DNA of 64,000 nucleotides from Euborellia annulipes (GCA_023213315.1 JAKCPI010005067.1:1-64000), one strand, 5' to 3'. Shown: positions 48,901 through 57,205, counted from the stretch's first letter. A program made the numbers and translations. Notes: generated from the sequence alone by a model not told the origin.

Positions 48901-49249
48901 ATACAAATTTTTTTTAGATACACCATTTTATTATTTTAGCCTTTTACTATAGGTAGAATGATATGATTCATATAATGTTAACCAATTCCAGAGGCAAAAC
49001 GAATAAAATTAAGTACTAAATTTGTGAGTTTATAGCATTATGTTTAAAAGTTTGAATTAAAAAGGATTATTACTAATTTTTGATAAATCGGATATTTAAA
49101 TAAAATTAATAGAATTTAATTAAACCATCAAAAGTTTGTTCCATTTCTTCATATTTAATCTCGTTGTCAGGATCCATGCCTTCGTTTCCTTTTCTCTTTC
49201 CTGAAAAACGTCCATTTCTATAAGCTTGGCCCCTTTTTATAAATGACAT
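27882..49249 (-). CDS. DHX36: DHX36/RHAU G-quadruplex helicase, complete 17-exon gene
   Basis: An ATP-dependent DEAH-box helicase that unwinds DNA and RNA G-quadruplexes. The - strand exons are 49249-49126, 46677-46591, 45843-45758, 44720-44552, 44465-44060, 43247-43073, 40961-40813, 40479-40378, 40310-40099, 37910-37833, 37743-37355, 35308-35120, 33832-33660, 33348-33193, 32425-32110, 28866-28769 and 27966-27882. Together they give 2994 nt, 997 residues plus stop, close to the 1008 of the human protein. The RHAU-specific motif [18 protein letters not shown] is at 60-77. Helicase motifs: GETGCGKT 225-232, DEIH 327-330, SAT 359-361, FLPGW 481-485, [14 protein letters not shown] 537-550, QRRGRAGR 585-592. 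The ratchet/winged-helix region follows, then an OB-fold in exon 15 and an acidic tail SDSEDD. All joins are GT-AG except a GC-AG intron after exon 4. Introns are full of transposons, but the frame is intact. Confidence 0.96.
28042..28170. mobile_element. pogo/Tigger-like MITE
   Basis: 129 bases with perfect ends CAGTCGACTCTCGATAATTC flanked by TA on both sides. Typical of pogo-group Tc1/mariner MITEs. In the last DHX36 intron. Confidence 0.85.
28769..28866 (-). CDS. DHX36: DHX36 exon 16: C-terminal extension
   Basis: Encodes [20 protein letters not shown], equivalent to the LRKELDxLLxEKIxxP helix. A 3.2 kb intron carrying several nested elements precedes it. Ends in phase 2. Confidence 0.9.
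28930..29375. repeat. Palindrome with CTGAAGATGG/CGAAACGTC motif in both arms
   Basis: Arms of about 210 bases pair around a TTATATTA centre near 29145. Each arm carries GTCCTGAAGATGGGTGACG (one with GGAG) followed by GTCCCCGAAACGTCGACAG. Confidence 0.88.
29465..30145. repeat. Palindrome split by a Tc1-like MITE
   Basis: Left AGCAAGTAGCAAGTACGGGA and right CCAGTACTTGCTACTTCTCT pair. CCGAAACGTCCCCTTCGG appears in the left arm (read on -) and its partner in the right. Confidence 0.8.
29671..29880. mobile_element. Tc1/mariner-like MITE, family A, inside a palindrome
   Basis: Both ends are intact next to TA. It sits in the spacer of the palindrome at 29465-30140. Confidence 0.85.
30584..30724 (+). 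pseudogene. THAP-domain fragment
   Basis: Forty-six residues, with [20 protein letters not shown] then [13 protein letters not shown] and a stop. The C-x3-C pair followed by RFHSFP is the signature start of a THAP zinc finger; the second Cys-His pair is missing. THAP domains belong to P-element transposases and to several recruited host proteins. Here it is a remnant inside a fold-back element. Confidence 0.65.
30770..30935 (-). pseudogene. Cys-rich protein fragment, function unclear
   Basis: On - an open stretch reads [20 protein letters not shown] and then [20 protein letters not shown] before a stop. The paired cysteines resemble the linker region of SWIM/YqaJ-like proteins that recur as repeats in arthropods, but this identification is tentative. 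Confidence 0.35.
32110..32425 (-). CDS. DHX36: DHX36 exon 15: OB-fold
   Basis: Encodes [13 protein letters not shown] and [19 protein letters not shown], the OB-fold of DEAH helicases, then [14 protein letters not shown]. Phase 0 out. Confidence 0.95.
32650..32760. mobile_element. Half copy of Tc1/mariner-like MITE family A
   Basis: Only the right arm is present, from TTTCCATTAAAAAATATATA to the terminal GGGACTTAATATTGTCCC. Confidence 0.75.
32890..33005. repeat. Small palindrome
   Basis: GAAAGGTAGGTTAATTAAAT and ATTTAATTAACCTACCTTTC pair around a 20-base loop. Confidence 0.85.
33193..33348 (-). CDS. DHX36: DHX36 exon 14: ratchet domain end
   Basis: Encodes [16 protein letters not shown] and [15 protein letters not shown], the end of the ratchet before the OB-fold. 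The strongest donor (CA|GTAAGC) keeps phase. Confidence 0.93.
33425..33612. repeat. Fold-back with GCCGAAACGTTG motif
   Basis: The + strand carries CAGAAGAAGGCAATAGAATA then GCCGAAACGTTGTATAC, with the inverse left arm TATAACGTTTCAGCC. In a DHX36 intron. Confidence 0.7.
33660..33832 (-). CDS. DHX36: DHX36 exon 13: ratchet domain
   Basis: Encodes [20 protein letters not shown], equivalent to the KSDHLxxLNAF block, and [15 protein letters not shown]. Ends in phase 2. Confidence 0.95.
34190..34460 (+). mobile_element. SINE family 1, most complete copy
   Basis: Head GCCCTCGGAGCATGGCGTAG, GGTTAGCGTGC and B box GGATTCGGACCC. The body has AAGCCATTTGGATACC and its inverse, then CTGAGTTGCCGAAAAGAC, a GTGTGAGTGT run and an A-tract. 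In a DHX36 intron, antisense to the gene. Confidence 0.8.
35120..35308 (-). CDS. DHX36: DHX36 exon 12: ratchet domain start
   Basis: Encodes [20 protein letters not shown] and [17 protein letters not shown], the HA2/ratchet hallmark. Phase 0 on both sides. Confidence 0.96.
35523..35781. mobile_element. hAT-type MITE, perfect 8-bp duplication GTGGCCTG
   Basis: Inverted ends CAAGGGCGTCCGCAG and CATGGGCGTCCGCAG, with identical flanks GTGGCCTG at 35515-35522 and 35782-35789. It lies in a DHX36 intron and carries long G- and C-tracts inside each end. Confidence 0.88.
36208..36404. mobile_element. hAT-like MITE with G/C tracts
   Basis: Left end CAGCGTAGCCAGGATTT with a G-tract, right end a C-tract and ACGCCACTG. 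Target repeats are unclear. In a DHX36 intron. Confidence 0.55.
37355..37743 (-). CDS. DHX36: DHX36 exon 11: motifs V and VI
   Basis: Encodes [40 protein letters not shown] and [20 protein letters not shown], leading into the winged-helix. Donor GTAAGT, phase 0. Confidence 0.97.
37833..37910 (-). CDS. DHX36: DHX36 exon 10: PLHS segment
   Basis: A short exon encoding [19 protein letters not shown] and a Pro-rich turn, a strongly conserved block. Phase 1 in and out. Confidence 0.95.
38602..39167. mobile_element. PIF/Harbinger-type element with MADF-like gene remnant
   Basis: Inverted repeats of about 50 bases (GCATGTTGAGGCGCAGCTTG) are flanked by TAA at 38599-38601 and 39168-39170. It sits inside a larger palindrome (38380-39265), splitting its two arms. 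It carries an ORF described separately. Confidence 0.85.
38803..39069 (+). pseudogene. MADF-like ORF inside the PIF/Harbinger element
   Basis: Eighty-eight residues beginning [20 protein letters not shown] and DYMKIKLKA, resembling the first helix of the MADF DNA-binding domain found in the second protein of Harbinger transposons. An internal deletion joins this to a Ser/Asp-rich tail ([15 protein letters not shown]). Probably a truncated remnant. Confidence 0.6.
39648..39903. mobile_element. Fold-back MITE, second TATCGCCTGC copy
   Basis: Shares ends and the internal GGTAGGCTTAACTCAAAAAT with the element at 15765. In a DHX36 intron. Confidence 0.8.
40099..40310 (-). CDS. DHX36: DHX36 exon 9: motif IV region
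   Basis: Encodes [20 protein letters not shown] and [19 protein letters not shown], the motif IV strand of the second RecA domain. Ends in phase 1. Confidence 0.96.
40378..40479 (-). CDS. DHX36: DHX36 exon 8: lysine-rich linker
   Basis: Encodes [19 protein letters not shown], a basic insertion at the place where vertebrate DHX36 has a variable linker between the two RecA domains. Phase 2 out. Confidence 0.9.
40578..40745. repeat. Partial TTTACTTTCTC element
   Basis: TTTACTTTCTCTTAACC and AGAGAAACAAAGTATTGC, CGAGATTTTGATGG, GTCTGTCTGTCTGTGACC. Confidence 0.7.
40813..40961 (-). CDS. DHX36: DHX36 exon 7: SAT motif
   Basis: Encodes [19 protein letters not shown] (motif III) and [20 protein letters not shown], entering the second RecA domain. 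Ends in phase 2. Confidence 0.96.
41130..41260 (-). mobile_element. SINE family 1, 3' part
   Basis: Contains CAGTCTTTTAGGCAACTTAC and GGATACCAAATGGCTTAAAT, as in the copy at 12880. Confidence 0.7.
42093..42286 (+). pseudogene. C-terminal protein fragment of unknown family
   Basis: An open frame reads [20 protein letters not shown], then [20 protein letters not shown] and a stop at 42284. It resembles the C-terminal region of a repetitive uncharacterised arthropod protein that I recall only loosely. No upstream exon is visible and it runs straight into retroposon DNA, so it is probably a relic. Confidence 0.45.
42285..42480 (+). mobile_element. Truncated copy of retroposon family 2
   Basis: Matches the last 200 bases of the copy at 18600 (GATGGCTACGGCCAGAGG, GGGGATCCCGATAGGAATTT) and ends in an AAT repeat. 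Confidence 0.8.
43073..43247 (-). CDS. DHX36: DHX36 exon 6: DEIH box
   Basis: Encodes [17 protein letters not shown] and then [20 protein letters not shown] with the catalytic DEIH box. The acceptor is TTTTTTCAG; ends in phase 0. Confidence 0.97.
43283..43932. mobile_element. mariner-like nonautonomous element with transposase fragment
   Basis: Inverted ends CCAACAAAGGACTTA with longer arms (CACAGCTAACTTCAC). On the + strand near 43500-43605 a fragment reads [20 protein letters not shown] and [11 protein letters not shown], the mariner transposase N-terminal helix-turn-helix. The rest of the transposase is gone. Confidence 0.8.
44060..44465 (-). CDS. DHX36: DHX36 exon 5: RecA1 domain with Walker A
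   Basis: The largest exon. Contains [31 protein letters not shown] (motif I) and [20 protein letters not shown] (motif Ia), ending in GYQIRLD. Ends in phase 2. Confidence 0.97.
44552..44720 (-). CDS. DHX36: DHX36 exon 4: N-terminal extension, GC splice donor
   Basis: Fifty-six codons of charged, weakly conserved sequence between the RHAU-specific motif and the helicase core. The frame meets a stop just beyond 44552 with no usable GT before it; the only in-phase exit is CAAG|GCAATC, a GC-AG intron of 86 bases. Confidence 0.82.
44920..45180. repeat. Fold-back with GCAGTCGAAACGTTG motif
   Basis: TACTATACAACGTTTCGACT and AGTCGAAACGTTGTATAGTA arms, flanked by TTATTAATAAATAATT stretches. A related relic lies at 42720-42860. 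Confidence 0.8.
45235..45395. mobile_element. Diverged copy of Tc1/mariner-like MITE family A
   Basis: TACAGTAGAC to CTACAGTA ends with inverted GTGATTATTT and AAATAATCAC arms and ATGCATGGAA near the right end. Strongly diverged. Confidence 0.55.
45758..45843 (-). CDS. DHX36: DHX36 exon 3: second half of RHAU-specific motif
   Basis: Begins [20 protein letters not shown], completing the RHAU-specific motif and adding a lysine-rich segment. Ends in phase 0 at GTAATT. Confidence 0.9.
46591..46677 (-). CDS. DHX36: DHX36 exon 2: first half of RHAU-specific motif
   Basis: Encodes a polar linker, then [11 protein letters not shown], residues 60-70, the helix that stacks on G-quartets in this family. 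Phase 1 in and out; the motif is split across the next intron. Confidence 0.92.
46850..47835. repeat. Fold-back with GACCGAAACGTCGG motif and inner palindrome
   Basis: Outer arms ACTATATTTATTTCGTTTAT and CGAAATAAATATAGCTGC. The left arm, read on -, has GGAGGATGGTCGC then GACCGAAACGTCGGC. An inner palindrome lies around 47490-47575. Confidence 0.8.
47868..48765. repeat. Palindrome of facing TTTACTTTCTC-type elements
   Basis: Arms of about 400 bases (AGCAGCTAGATCGATGAAAT inside the left; its inverse near 48580) centred near 48265. A (CA)n run lies at 48615-48645. Confidence 0.85.
49126..49249 (-). CDS. DHX36: DHX36 exon 1: start codon
   Basis: Gives 41 residues starting [20 protein letters not shown], a basic Gly/Arg-containing N terminus as in DHX36. 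The ATG directly follows a pyrimidine-rich ATTTTAG on this strand, so a separate upstream 5'UTR exon is likely. Ends in phase 1. Confidence 0.75.
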
Positions 49250-49755
49250 CTAAAATAATTAGAAAAAAGTAAATAAATAAAACAAGTTTATTAATTGATT
49301 AATAAAAAAAACTTAAAAAGGTGTCTTACTATGTATTTGGAAAATATTTTGAAAAAAAGAATACTTTTTAATTAAATACAGATGTTAAAAATTTATTTTA
49401 ATTAATAAAAAGTTATTAATCTATGTTCATAAAAAGAAATTTGTTAATTTTCTTGAATTCATGTCTTATTTTTGTTCTGTTTTTGTTCTGTTAACTGTCA
49501 CTTTCTCAGAAATGAATTTGAACGATCAAAAAACGAGAACTATTGAGAACAAAGAACTAATCGTTCTTTTTTAGTAAACAACGCCATCTCATTGCCTTAA
49601 AAGAAACTAATATTTTTTGTGGGAAAATATAATTTTATTTTGGGACAATACATTTATACTTTCTCTTACCCTATATATGATATATATTTTGTTTTAATTT
49701 TTACCATTTCTCATTTAGAAATTTTTTCAATTCTGAAATCCCTTGTTATTAAGAG

Positions 49756-49972
49756 AAAGAGGCCTCAGGGGCGTATATAAGGGGGGGGGGGCAAGGCCCC
49801 CCCCCCGAAATTTCCTAAATGCATATACATATATAGGAATATAGAGGCAATAATGGGTCTCGCCCCCCCCCCCCCGAAATGTTTGCGCGGCCCCGTTTGC
49901 GCGAAAATGTAGGCCCTACAAAAAGGAAATGTTCCGTGAACGGCACACGAAAAAATTTTGCCCCGAGGGCAA
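49756..49972. mobile_element. Truncated copy of the CAGGGGCGTATATA MITE
   Basis: Left end CAGGGGCGTATATA and internal words TTTCCTAAATGCATAT and ATAATGGGTCTCGCC are shared with the complete element at 52900. The right inverted end is missing. Confidence 0.75.
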
Positions 49973-50688
49973 TTTCAAAATGTAAAATTTATAATGGGAA
50001 AATATTTATATTTTGTTCCCATGGCAACCATTTCTCCTATCTTTTCTATCAAGTACAAGAGTAAAGTGTGCTTCAAATAATTTTGAGAGCAAAATGAAAA
50101 TATACTTTTTAAAGAGAACACAAAAAATAATTGATTTATATATTTTAATCAAAATCATTTGTATCAAATAAAAGTTCGTTCCACTTTAAAAAAAATATAT
50201 TCACATTTCTATTAAAAATTCGTATTTTTGTTTTTTCAAAGCAAAAATTCTTACATAATATATTTTAAAGTAAAAATAATTAATTATTTAAATTTTATTT
50301 TTCATATGAATTTTGTTATCTGAGATGATGTTTCCTATCTCTCATAGAAAATCTCTTGTCATCAGTTGATTATGAAAATAAATTTTCAATAAATCGGATA
50401 TAAAATTTGCAAATTCTTTTTTCGTTCATCAGTGCCGTAACAAGGGTATGAAGCGCCTGTGGCAAGCGTCTAACTTGCGCCCCCCCCCCCCCCATAATCC
50501 AGTGTTTCCTAACCTTTTTTTGGCCAAGTTCCTCAAGTAATGATATATCATTAATCTGTCATAATACCCTGCTCCAGATTCGTTCTCCAACTACAGCCAG
50601 CGTAATTGGTTAAAATTGTGGCCTTCATGCCAATATAAATAAAAAAGAGTTATTTAAAAATTTGTCAAAATTCCCTAAACATAGGGGT

Positions 50689-51111
50689 CAGTGGCGTACC
50701 GAGAGGGGGGGTCCGCCCCAGGCCCCGAGCCGGCATAGGCACCCATAATATATTAAAAAAATAAATTTAATTAAAATTTCTCTTTGAGAGGCCCCGGGGC
50801 CCTCAGGTAAAAACCGAAAAATTTAGATAAAAAAAAAAATTGAATGAAAATTTCTCTTTGAGAGGCCCAGGGGCCCTAAGGGCTCAAGTAAAAACGGAAA
50901 AATTTAGATAAAAAAAAAACAAAATTTAATTAAAATTTCTCTTTGAGAGGCTCTGACCCCTTGGGGTTCAGGGATTTACGGTATTTTTAAAATATTTTTC
51001 TATATGGAGGAGAGGGATATTTAAAGATGAGCACCCCCCCAAAAAAAATTCAATGTAATGCCCCCTCTTCTAGTGCCGCCCCAGGCCCCCAACTGCCTCG
51101 GTACGCCTCTG
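50689..51111. mobile_element. hAT-type MITE with internal tandem units, perfect duplication ATAGGGGT
   Basis: Inverted ends CAGTGGCGTACCGAG and CAGAGGCGTACCGAG, flanked by ATAGGGGT at 50681-50688 and 51112-51119. The middle holds three tandem units of roughly 70-80 bases containing TTTCTCTTTGAGAGG and GAAAAATTTAGATAAAA. Confidence 0.88.
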
Positions 51112-51223
51112 ATAGGGGTTACCAAAATTTATATTCCACAAATCCTTTCTCTCGTTTTAAATGACAGATAAATGAAATTATAAGTTACCATTAAAAATAA
51201 AAGGAAATTGATAATATGGTTTT

Positions 51224-52555
51224 TAAAAAAAAAGTGCATGAGATGGATTTGAACTCGTGAAGTTTGGTTACTTGAGAATAGAAAAAAAATATACATTTCA
51301 TGTCGACGAATTAACCACCCGAGCCACACTTTACTTAATTGCTTTAGGGAAAAATATAAGCCATATAAGAAACATGAAATAAAAGAAGTATTAAAAGAAT
51401 TTTAATATTGCACATATGATATATCATTTTTTATTACGTTTTATGCAGATTAATAATTAATAATCAAAATTCCAATTGAATGCATAGTTTTCAAATAATT
51501 CAATGGACAAACGTCAGATTGTTTATGTCTTGATGTAATTAAACCAAAAACCCTATCTAACATATGATACATGTCATTAATTCTTGAATTCCCCCTGATT
51601 CCAGAGAACTAAAGCCCTTTTAATTATATGATCTAATTTGGGAGTTATTGGCGATCAAAGTTAAGCTTATTTTCTACCTTAATGACATCAACACTCAATT
51701 CTATATTATCGAAAAAGCTTATTTAGCATTGTCTGATCAAAACCAAATTTTTACCAGAGATTTATTATTAAAAAATGAGTTTTTTTCTAAAGTTTCATTG
51801 AGATTGGTAAAGAAATAAATAAAATATTGACTATTTTGTAAATTGAGTTTTAGAATTGGGATCTCAGATTCAAGCCTAGACCCGGTTCACAGAGCGCTCT
51901 CTTTACCCATCCGGGATTCCGAATTCTAAAACTCGATTTACAAAATAGTCAATATTTTATTTATTTCTTTACCAATCTCAATGAAACTTTAGAAAAAAAC
52001 TTATTTTTTAATTATAAATCTCTGGTAAAAATTTGGTTTTGATCAGACAATGCTAAATAAGCTTTTTCAATAATATAGAATGTTGAGTGTTGATGTCATT
52101 AAGGTAGAAAATAAGCTTAACTTTGATCGCCAATAACTCCCAAATTAGATCATATAATTAAAAGGGCTTTAGTTCTCTGGAATCAGGGGGAATTCAAGAA
52201 TTAATGACATGTATCATATGTTAGATAGGGTTTTTGGTTTAATTACATCAAGACATAAACAATCTGACGTTTGTCCATTGAATTATTTGAAAACTATGCA
52301 TTCAATTGGAATTTTGATTATAAATTATTAATCTGCATAAAACGTAATAAAAAATGATATATCATATGTGCAATATTAAAATTCTTTTAATACTTCTTTT
52401 ATTTCATGTTTCTTATATGGCTTATATTTTTCCCTAAAGTAATTAAGTAAAGTGTGGCTCGGGTGGTTAATTCGTCGACATGAAATCAATATTTTTTTCT
52501 CACGTAACCAGACTTCGCGAGTTCAAATCCACCTTCTGCACTTTTTTTTTTTTTA
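51224..52555. repeat. 1.3 kb palindrome with tRNA-like ends
   Basis: Arms 51224-51857 and 51922-52555 are near-identical inverted copies around a 64-base spacer. Each outer end is tRNA-like: GGCTCGGGTGGTTAA (A-box-like), then GAGTTCAAATCC (B-box-like; 52519-52530 on +, 51245-51256 on -), then a T-tract. The spacer, read on -, also looks tRNA-like (GAGCGC then GGCTTGAATC). The high arm identity suggests recent origin or gene conversion. Confidence 0.85.
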
Positions 52556-52899
52556 TTCTTAACTGTTTTTTATACCTCATGTGAGGGGGGGGAGGCTAGC
52601 GTATTAATTTTTAAAATTTTATATTCAAAATAAAATTTAATTTCCAAAATAATAAAAATCTCGTGCAGCTCACAACTAGGTGGGTCCCCTTTGTTTTGCG
52701 CCCCCAGCCCAGTTGCGCCCGTGGCGGGCGCCTGTTTTGCCACGCCCTTGTTATGGCCCTGCTTTTCATAAATTATTTATTTTAATTATTAATTTATTTT
52801 GTTTTTAATTTTATTTTTTATATTAGGCCACATGAATATATTGCATAAAACTTAATTTTCATATTATGTGATATGACATTTCTCATTTAGAAATTTTTT

Positions 52900-53209
52900 C
52901 AGGGGCGTATATAGAAATTTTTTTCGGGGGGGGGGCTGTTCTTTTTTTCCCGTCCGTAAAAATATTTTACCTTTTTTTTAGAGAAGCAAAATTTTTTCCA
53001 TCAGCGGAACCAAAATTTTTTTCATGTGCCGTTCGCGAAACATTTCACTCTTTTGCGGAACCTGGGATTTTCGTGCTGCGGGGCCGAGCAAACATTTCGG
53101 GGGGGAGGGGGGCGAGACCCATTATTGTCTCTATATCCCTATAGGGCTATATGCATTTAGGAAATTTCGGGGGGGGGGAGCCTCCTCGCCCCCCCTATAT
53201 ACGCCCCTG
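52900..53209. mobile_element. hAT-type MITE, perfect duplication AATTTTTT and unfilled paralog
   Basis: Inverted ends CAGGGGCGTATATA, with AATTTTTT at 52892-52899 and 53210-53217. The flanks join to CATTTCTCATTTAGAAATTT and TTTCAATTCTGAAA, which occur uninterrupted at about 49707-49740, an unfilled copy of the target. Confidence 0.9.
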
Positions 53210-53246
53210 AATTTTTTCAATTCTGAAAACCGTTGTTTTAAGATTA

Positions 53247-53276
53247 AGATATATATATATATATATATATATATAG
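53247..53276. repeat. (AT)n microsatellite
   Basis: About 14 AT units. A similar (TA)n run lies at 36685-36702. Confidence 0.9.
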
Positions 53277-53763
53277 AACGACCCCCGACCTTTAAGTTAT
53301 TCTTTATATCTTTGGGTCTGCGCTACTCGGATCCCGAAATTTTCAAAAGGGAACTGCAAAAATTTTTAAAATCTTTCATTAAAAATACAATTTTTTTCCG
53401 AAAAAAAATATTTTACTCAAAGGAGGGTAATTACCCCCTTTACCCGCCCTTGCTAATAACCTATTGTTGAAAGTGATTGGTACCAATTAAAAAATATAGA
53501 CGAATTCAGATGCCCAAAATGACCTTAAAAAAATTTTATATCGTTAAGGTATTGTAAAACAAAAAAAAAATTTTTGATAAATGATAAAAGTTTTTTTGAT
53601 TATTTTATTTATTTATTAATATTTATTGTGGTTCTTTTAGTTGTAGTTGAAGTTTACCGGCTTCTTGATAAGTGCTGCCGCCTATCGGGCTTCACTTGAA
53701 CTTGCGCGCCCATGGGAGTTAGTTGCATTTGCTCCCGGAGCAGAGCAGACTGTGTCTGTGTAA

Positions 53764-53889
<126 letters not shown>

Positions 53890-55501
53890 TAACCATATCA
53901 CCACCATGTCGCACCAATCACAATAAAAAATGATGTTTCGTACGTCTCTCACTCTCTCGTGTGTCTGTCTTGTTGATTGCTCTCGTTTAAAAGCTTCTTA
54001 TTGAAAAATTGTGTAACAACTTTCTAGCCGTGATTAAATATCTCAATCCGTTTATTTTTAATCACATCAAATGTCAAATTATCCGAAAGATTTTTCAAGT
54101 TACTGTGAGACAGCCTCCCCGATTGATGCTGAATATCTTGTTATGTTTTGATTCCGAAAGGTCAACTTTACAATCACAAATTACTTTTTTTATTCTAAAA
54201 ATTTACGAGTGTTTGATTTACTATTAATACCTAAAGAATCCTGAGATGCTAATTAACCTTTTACACTTCGGTACTGTCAGTGATTATGGAAAACAACATA
54301 CTCTTGTTGTGTGATTTTTGTCATAAAATCGCGTGTATTTATTTATTTAATCTATCTTTGTTTAAGATCTCGATTTGACAGTTTGCTTAATTTCGCTTTT
54401 CTTTTTAAAATACAATAAAAAAACAAATGGAATATATAAATATAAGAACATGTATATATATATATATGTGCTTATATCAATATTTATATCAACTCACACC
54501 CAATTTCTTAAAATTTGTTTTTATTTATCTAATTTCTAAATATATCATTGCATTAACTTGTGTTTGTAGAAAGAATTGTCAATTATTTCATCCTAAGAAC
54601 TAAATCAAAATACTTCATTCTTATATTATCATTAATAATAAATTATTACTTCATTAATTAATAATTAATCATCATTTTTATTAAATAAAATCTTTGTGAG
54701 CACATTTATTTTTCTTATAAAATAATACTTGACGGATAGTGCCTGTCATTGACCCCTCTTTGTATTAAAATTGAAGAGCAACACCCCACCTGCTCTTTTC
54801 TTCTAGTCAGTCTCCTTTTTTTTCTTCTTATTTTATTTAAATTTTCAAAACTCGATGAGCTATAATTTATTAAAATACCTTCATAGGGGTTAATTGTCTT
54901 AAGAGACCAGATACTCTATAAAAAATAGAAACGTTTTTTTTTTTAAATATTTGATTATATTATTCTTATTTATTTTATTATTTTTATGAAGAAAATATTT
55001 ATATGGAACCTTATTATTTTTTTTTTTTTTTTGCATTGAATATATTCTCAAAACATCTTAATTTTCACCCATTTGAAAGAACCTGTTTATTTTTCACTTT
55101 TGTCAAATTATCAAATTCCTACATGCAATTCTTGACGTCTTAAAAAATGTAATTAATTAATTGAACAAAAAGCGAATGGTCAACTGACAACAGGTGGCTA
55201 ACTAGACCTCTGTGCAAACTACCTTATTGATAAATTATCACAGAAACGCTGTAAACGTATAAATACTCACTATAAACTATACATTATCTAATCGATTCTT
55301 TAAAAGGCTTATGACTTTTTTTTATTTGTTATTGGATTATATGATTTGATTTTATATATACAAAATAGTTTCGATTTATTTATTAAACGTCTATTCTTTC
55401 TTTAGGTACAATTTAGATACAAATCACAATTAATCTCGCATCTATATATATACACTTATGCTCTTTATTCTTATAATAATTTATTTATTTTTTTTTTTTA
55501 G

Positions 55502-55685
55502 GGTTAATAATTTTTGCAGAATGTTAACAAAACGGAGCAGAGAGGAACAACTTCAGCCAAAGAAAGAAAGAACTTATTCCAGTGTTAATTGTATTTATTT
55601 ATCAATGAGAGGAAGTCCCACGAAATGAAATTTTTTTAATAAGAGGACTACGATTGTCAATAAATATTAGAGTCATTTGATGAAA
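55502..55685 (+). other. Possible alternative terminal exon
   Basis: A 12-T tract then AG at 55500-55501 forms a strong acceptor. Joined to the exon at 53770-53851 it adds GLIIFAEC and stops at 55525-55527. AATAAA follows at 55659-55664. This would make a 35-residue short isoform or a decoy terminal exon. Support is only splice-site and poly(A) quality. Confidence 0.25.
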
Positions 55686-55767
55686 AATGTTACATCGATT
55701 TTATTTATTTTTAACTATGCACACTATTTGATTTAAATCTCATCCTTTGTAATTTAATGACAAAATC

Positions 55768-55945
55768 CATATGTTTTCTGGGATTATTTCATTGTTTTTG
55801 TAAACCAAAATGGAAATCTTTATTGGAAATTTTCTGGGTTTGAACAGCGATACTTTCCATTAAAAACTTCATAATTAAAAAAAAACAATGGAATAATCAC
55901 ATGTAGAAAATGCATGGGTGGACTTCAAATTATCTCACTGTTCAG
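55768..55945. mobile_element. Copy of Tc1/mariner-like MITE family A
   Basis: GTTTTCTGGGATTATTTCAT and AATAATCACATGTAGAAAAT arms, right end TATCTCACTGTTC. The left end is degraded. Confidence 0.7.
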
Positions 55946-56929
55946 ATTCTATACAGTCCCGCGGTCAGTGACATAAGTCATCAACTGACTGATCAAACTT
56001 TGTGCAAAACATATATTCTATTCAAAATTATTTATCTTTGTCCTTCTCAAAAACAATAGTTTTAGAGAATTTTCGTAAAATAAATACAACTTGATTTTGG
56101 CTTACTTTGACAACAATTTAATTGTAAATATTTTAGATATCTTCCATATTTCATAATATTGTTAATACATTTATTTTTATCAATATGGATAGAATATATG
56201 CCGTTTTTAAAATCATCTATAACTTATTTAGTTAGATGTCTTATCAAGGTCTCTGAAATATACATATATGCCATTTACTCCGTGAATTATTTCTTTGTTG
56301 GCTGAAGTTCTTTCTTTTTCATACCATATTATTTTAATTAATGTTAATTATTTTTGTTTATTTTTATATAATTAGCTAGAAATCTATCTATCATATGGAC
56401 TTTGAAGAAATATTTAATATTCTTATTGATTAAACCTTTTGATGTAAGATTCTTGGTGAATTGGATCTAAATTATACTATGAATATCAAAATAAAGTAGA
56501 GAAACGTTTTCTTTCTTTTGTTTAATTTTGACTGATAAAAGACCTAAATAAAATTGAAAATTTATAATTTCATATTTGTTAATACATGAAATTTGTTTTT
56601 GGATTTATATACATTTAATGATTATATATTTATTATATGTTAAAACAAAATCCTATATATAGTATTCGTCTACTTTATTTTGATATGCCTAGTATAGTAC
56701 TAGCATAATGAATAGTTGAAAGGGTGTATTTTAAATATAAAATAACAAATTAGAAAAGATTAGTTATCTTTTGATAAAGTCCTTAGTGTTGTCTCAACAT
56801 AATTAATTTAATCATTATGTTTAATTTAAATTTGCAATGATTTAATAGGATATACATATTTTAGACTTTTGAGCTCGAAAAATGGTTTGTGAATTTTATA
56901 TGATAGCTCATTTAAAATAATAGCAGGAT

Positions 56930-57205
56930 AAATAAAAGCTCAACCAGCTATGTGTATTTCTTAATTATATTCGAACCCACAGCGACGTTTCGGTCGACTA
57001 TGCGACCATCTCCATGGCTTGGTTCAATTCATGAATTCATAAAAATGAATTTTCTGAAATGTCTATTGAAAAACATAAGAGGGTTTTCTATTGACCGAAC
57101 CCTAACCATGAAGATGGTCTCATAGTCGGCCGCTTTGCTGTGGGTTCGAATATAATTAAGAAATAAACATAGCTGCTTAGCCATTTATTTATCCTGCTAC
57201 ATATT
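56930..57205. repeat. Fold-back with GACCGAAACGTCGC motif
   Basis: Arms TTCTTAATTATATTCGAACC and GGTTCGAATATAATTAAGAA. The left arm on - carries GGAGATGGTCGC and CGACCGAAACGTCGC; the right arm motif is mutated. Confidence 0.85.

Larger units (their letters stand above)
50430..52761. mobile_element. Composite hAT-like element hosting two nested insertions
   Basis: Outer ends CAGTGCCGTAACAAGGG and (reverse complement) CAGGGCCATAACAAGGG are 2.3 kb apart, with weak flanking repeats TCGTTCAT and CTTTTCAT (5 of 8). Within lie a complete hAT MITE (50689-51111) and a 1.3 kb palindrome (51224-52555). C-tracts lie inside the left end. Confidence 0.6.

Noticed and set aside
49879..50064. 61-residue ORF beginning MFARPRLRENVG
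   Set aside because: It lies across the truncated hAT-type MITE and repeat DNA, with no domain.
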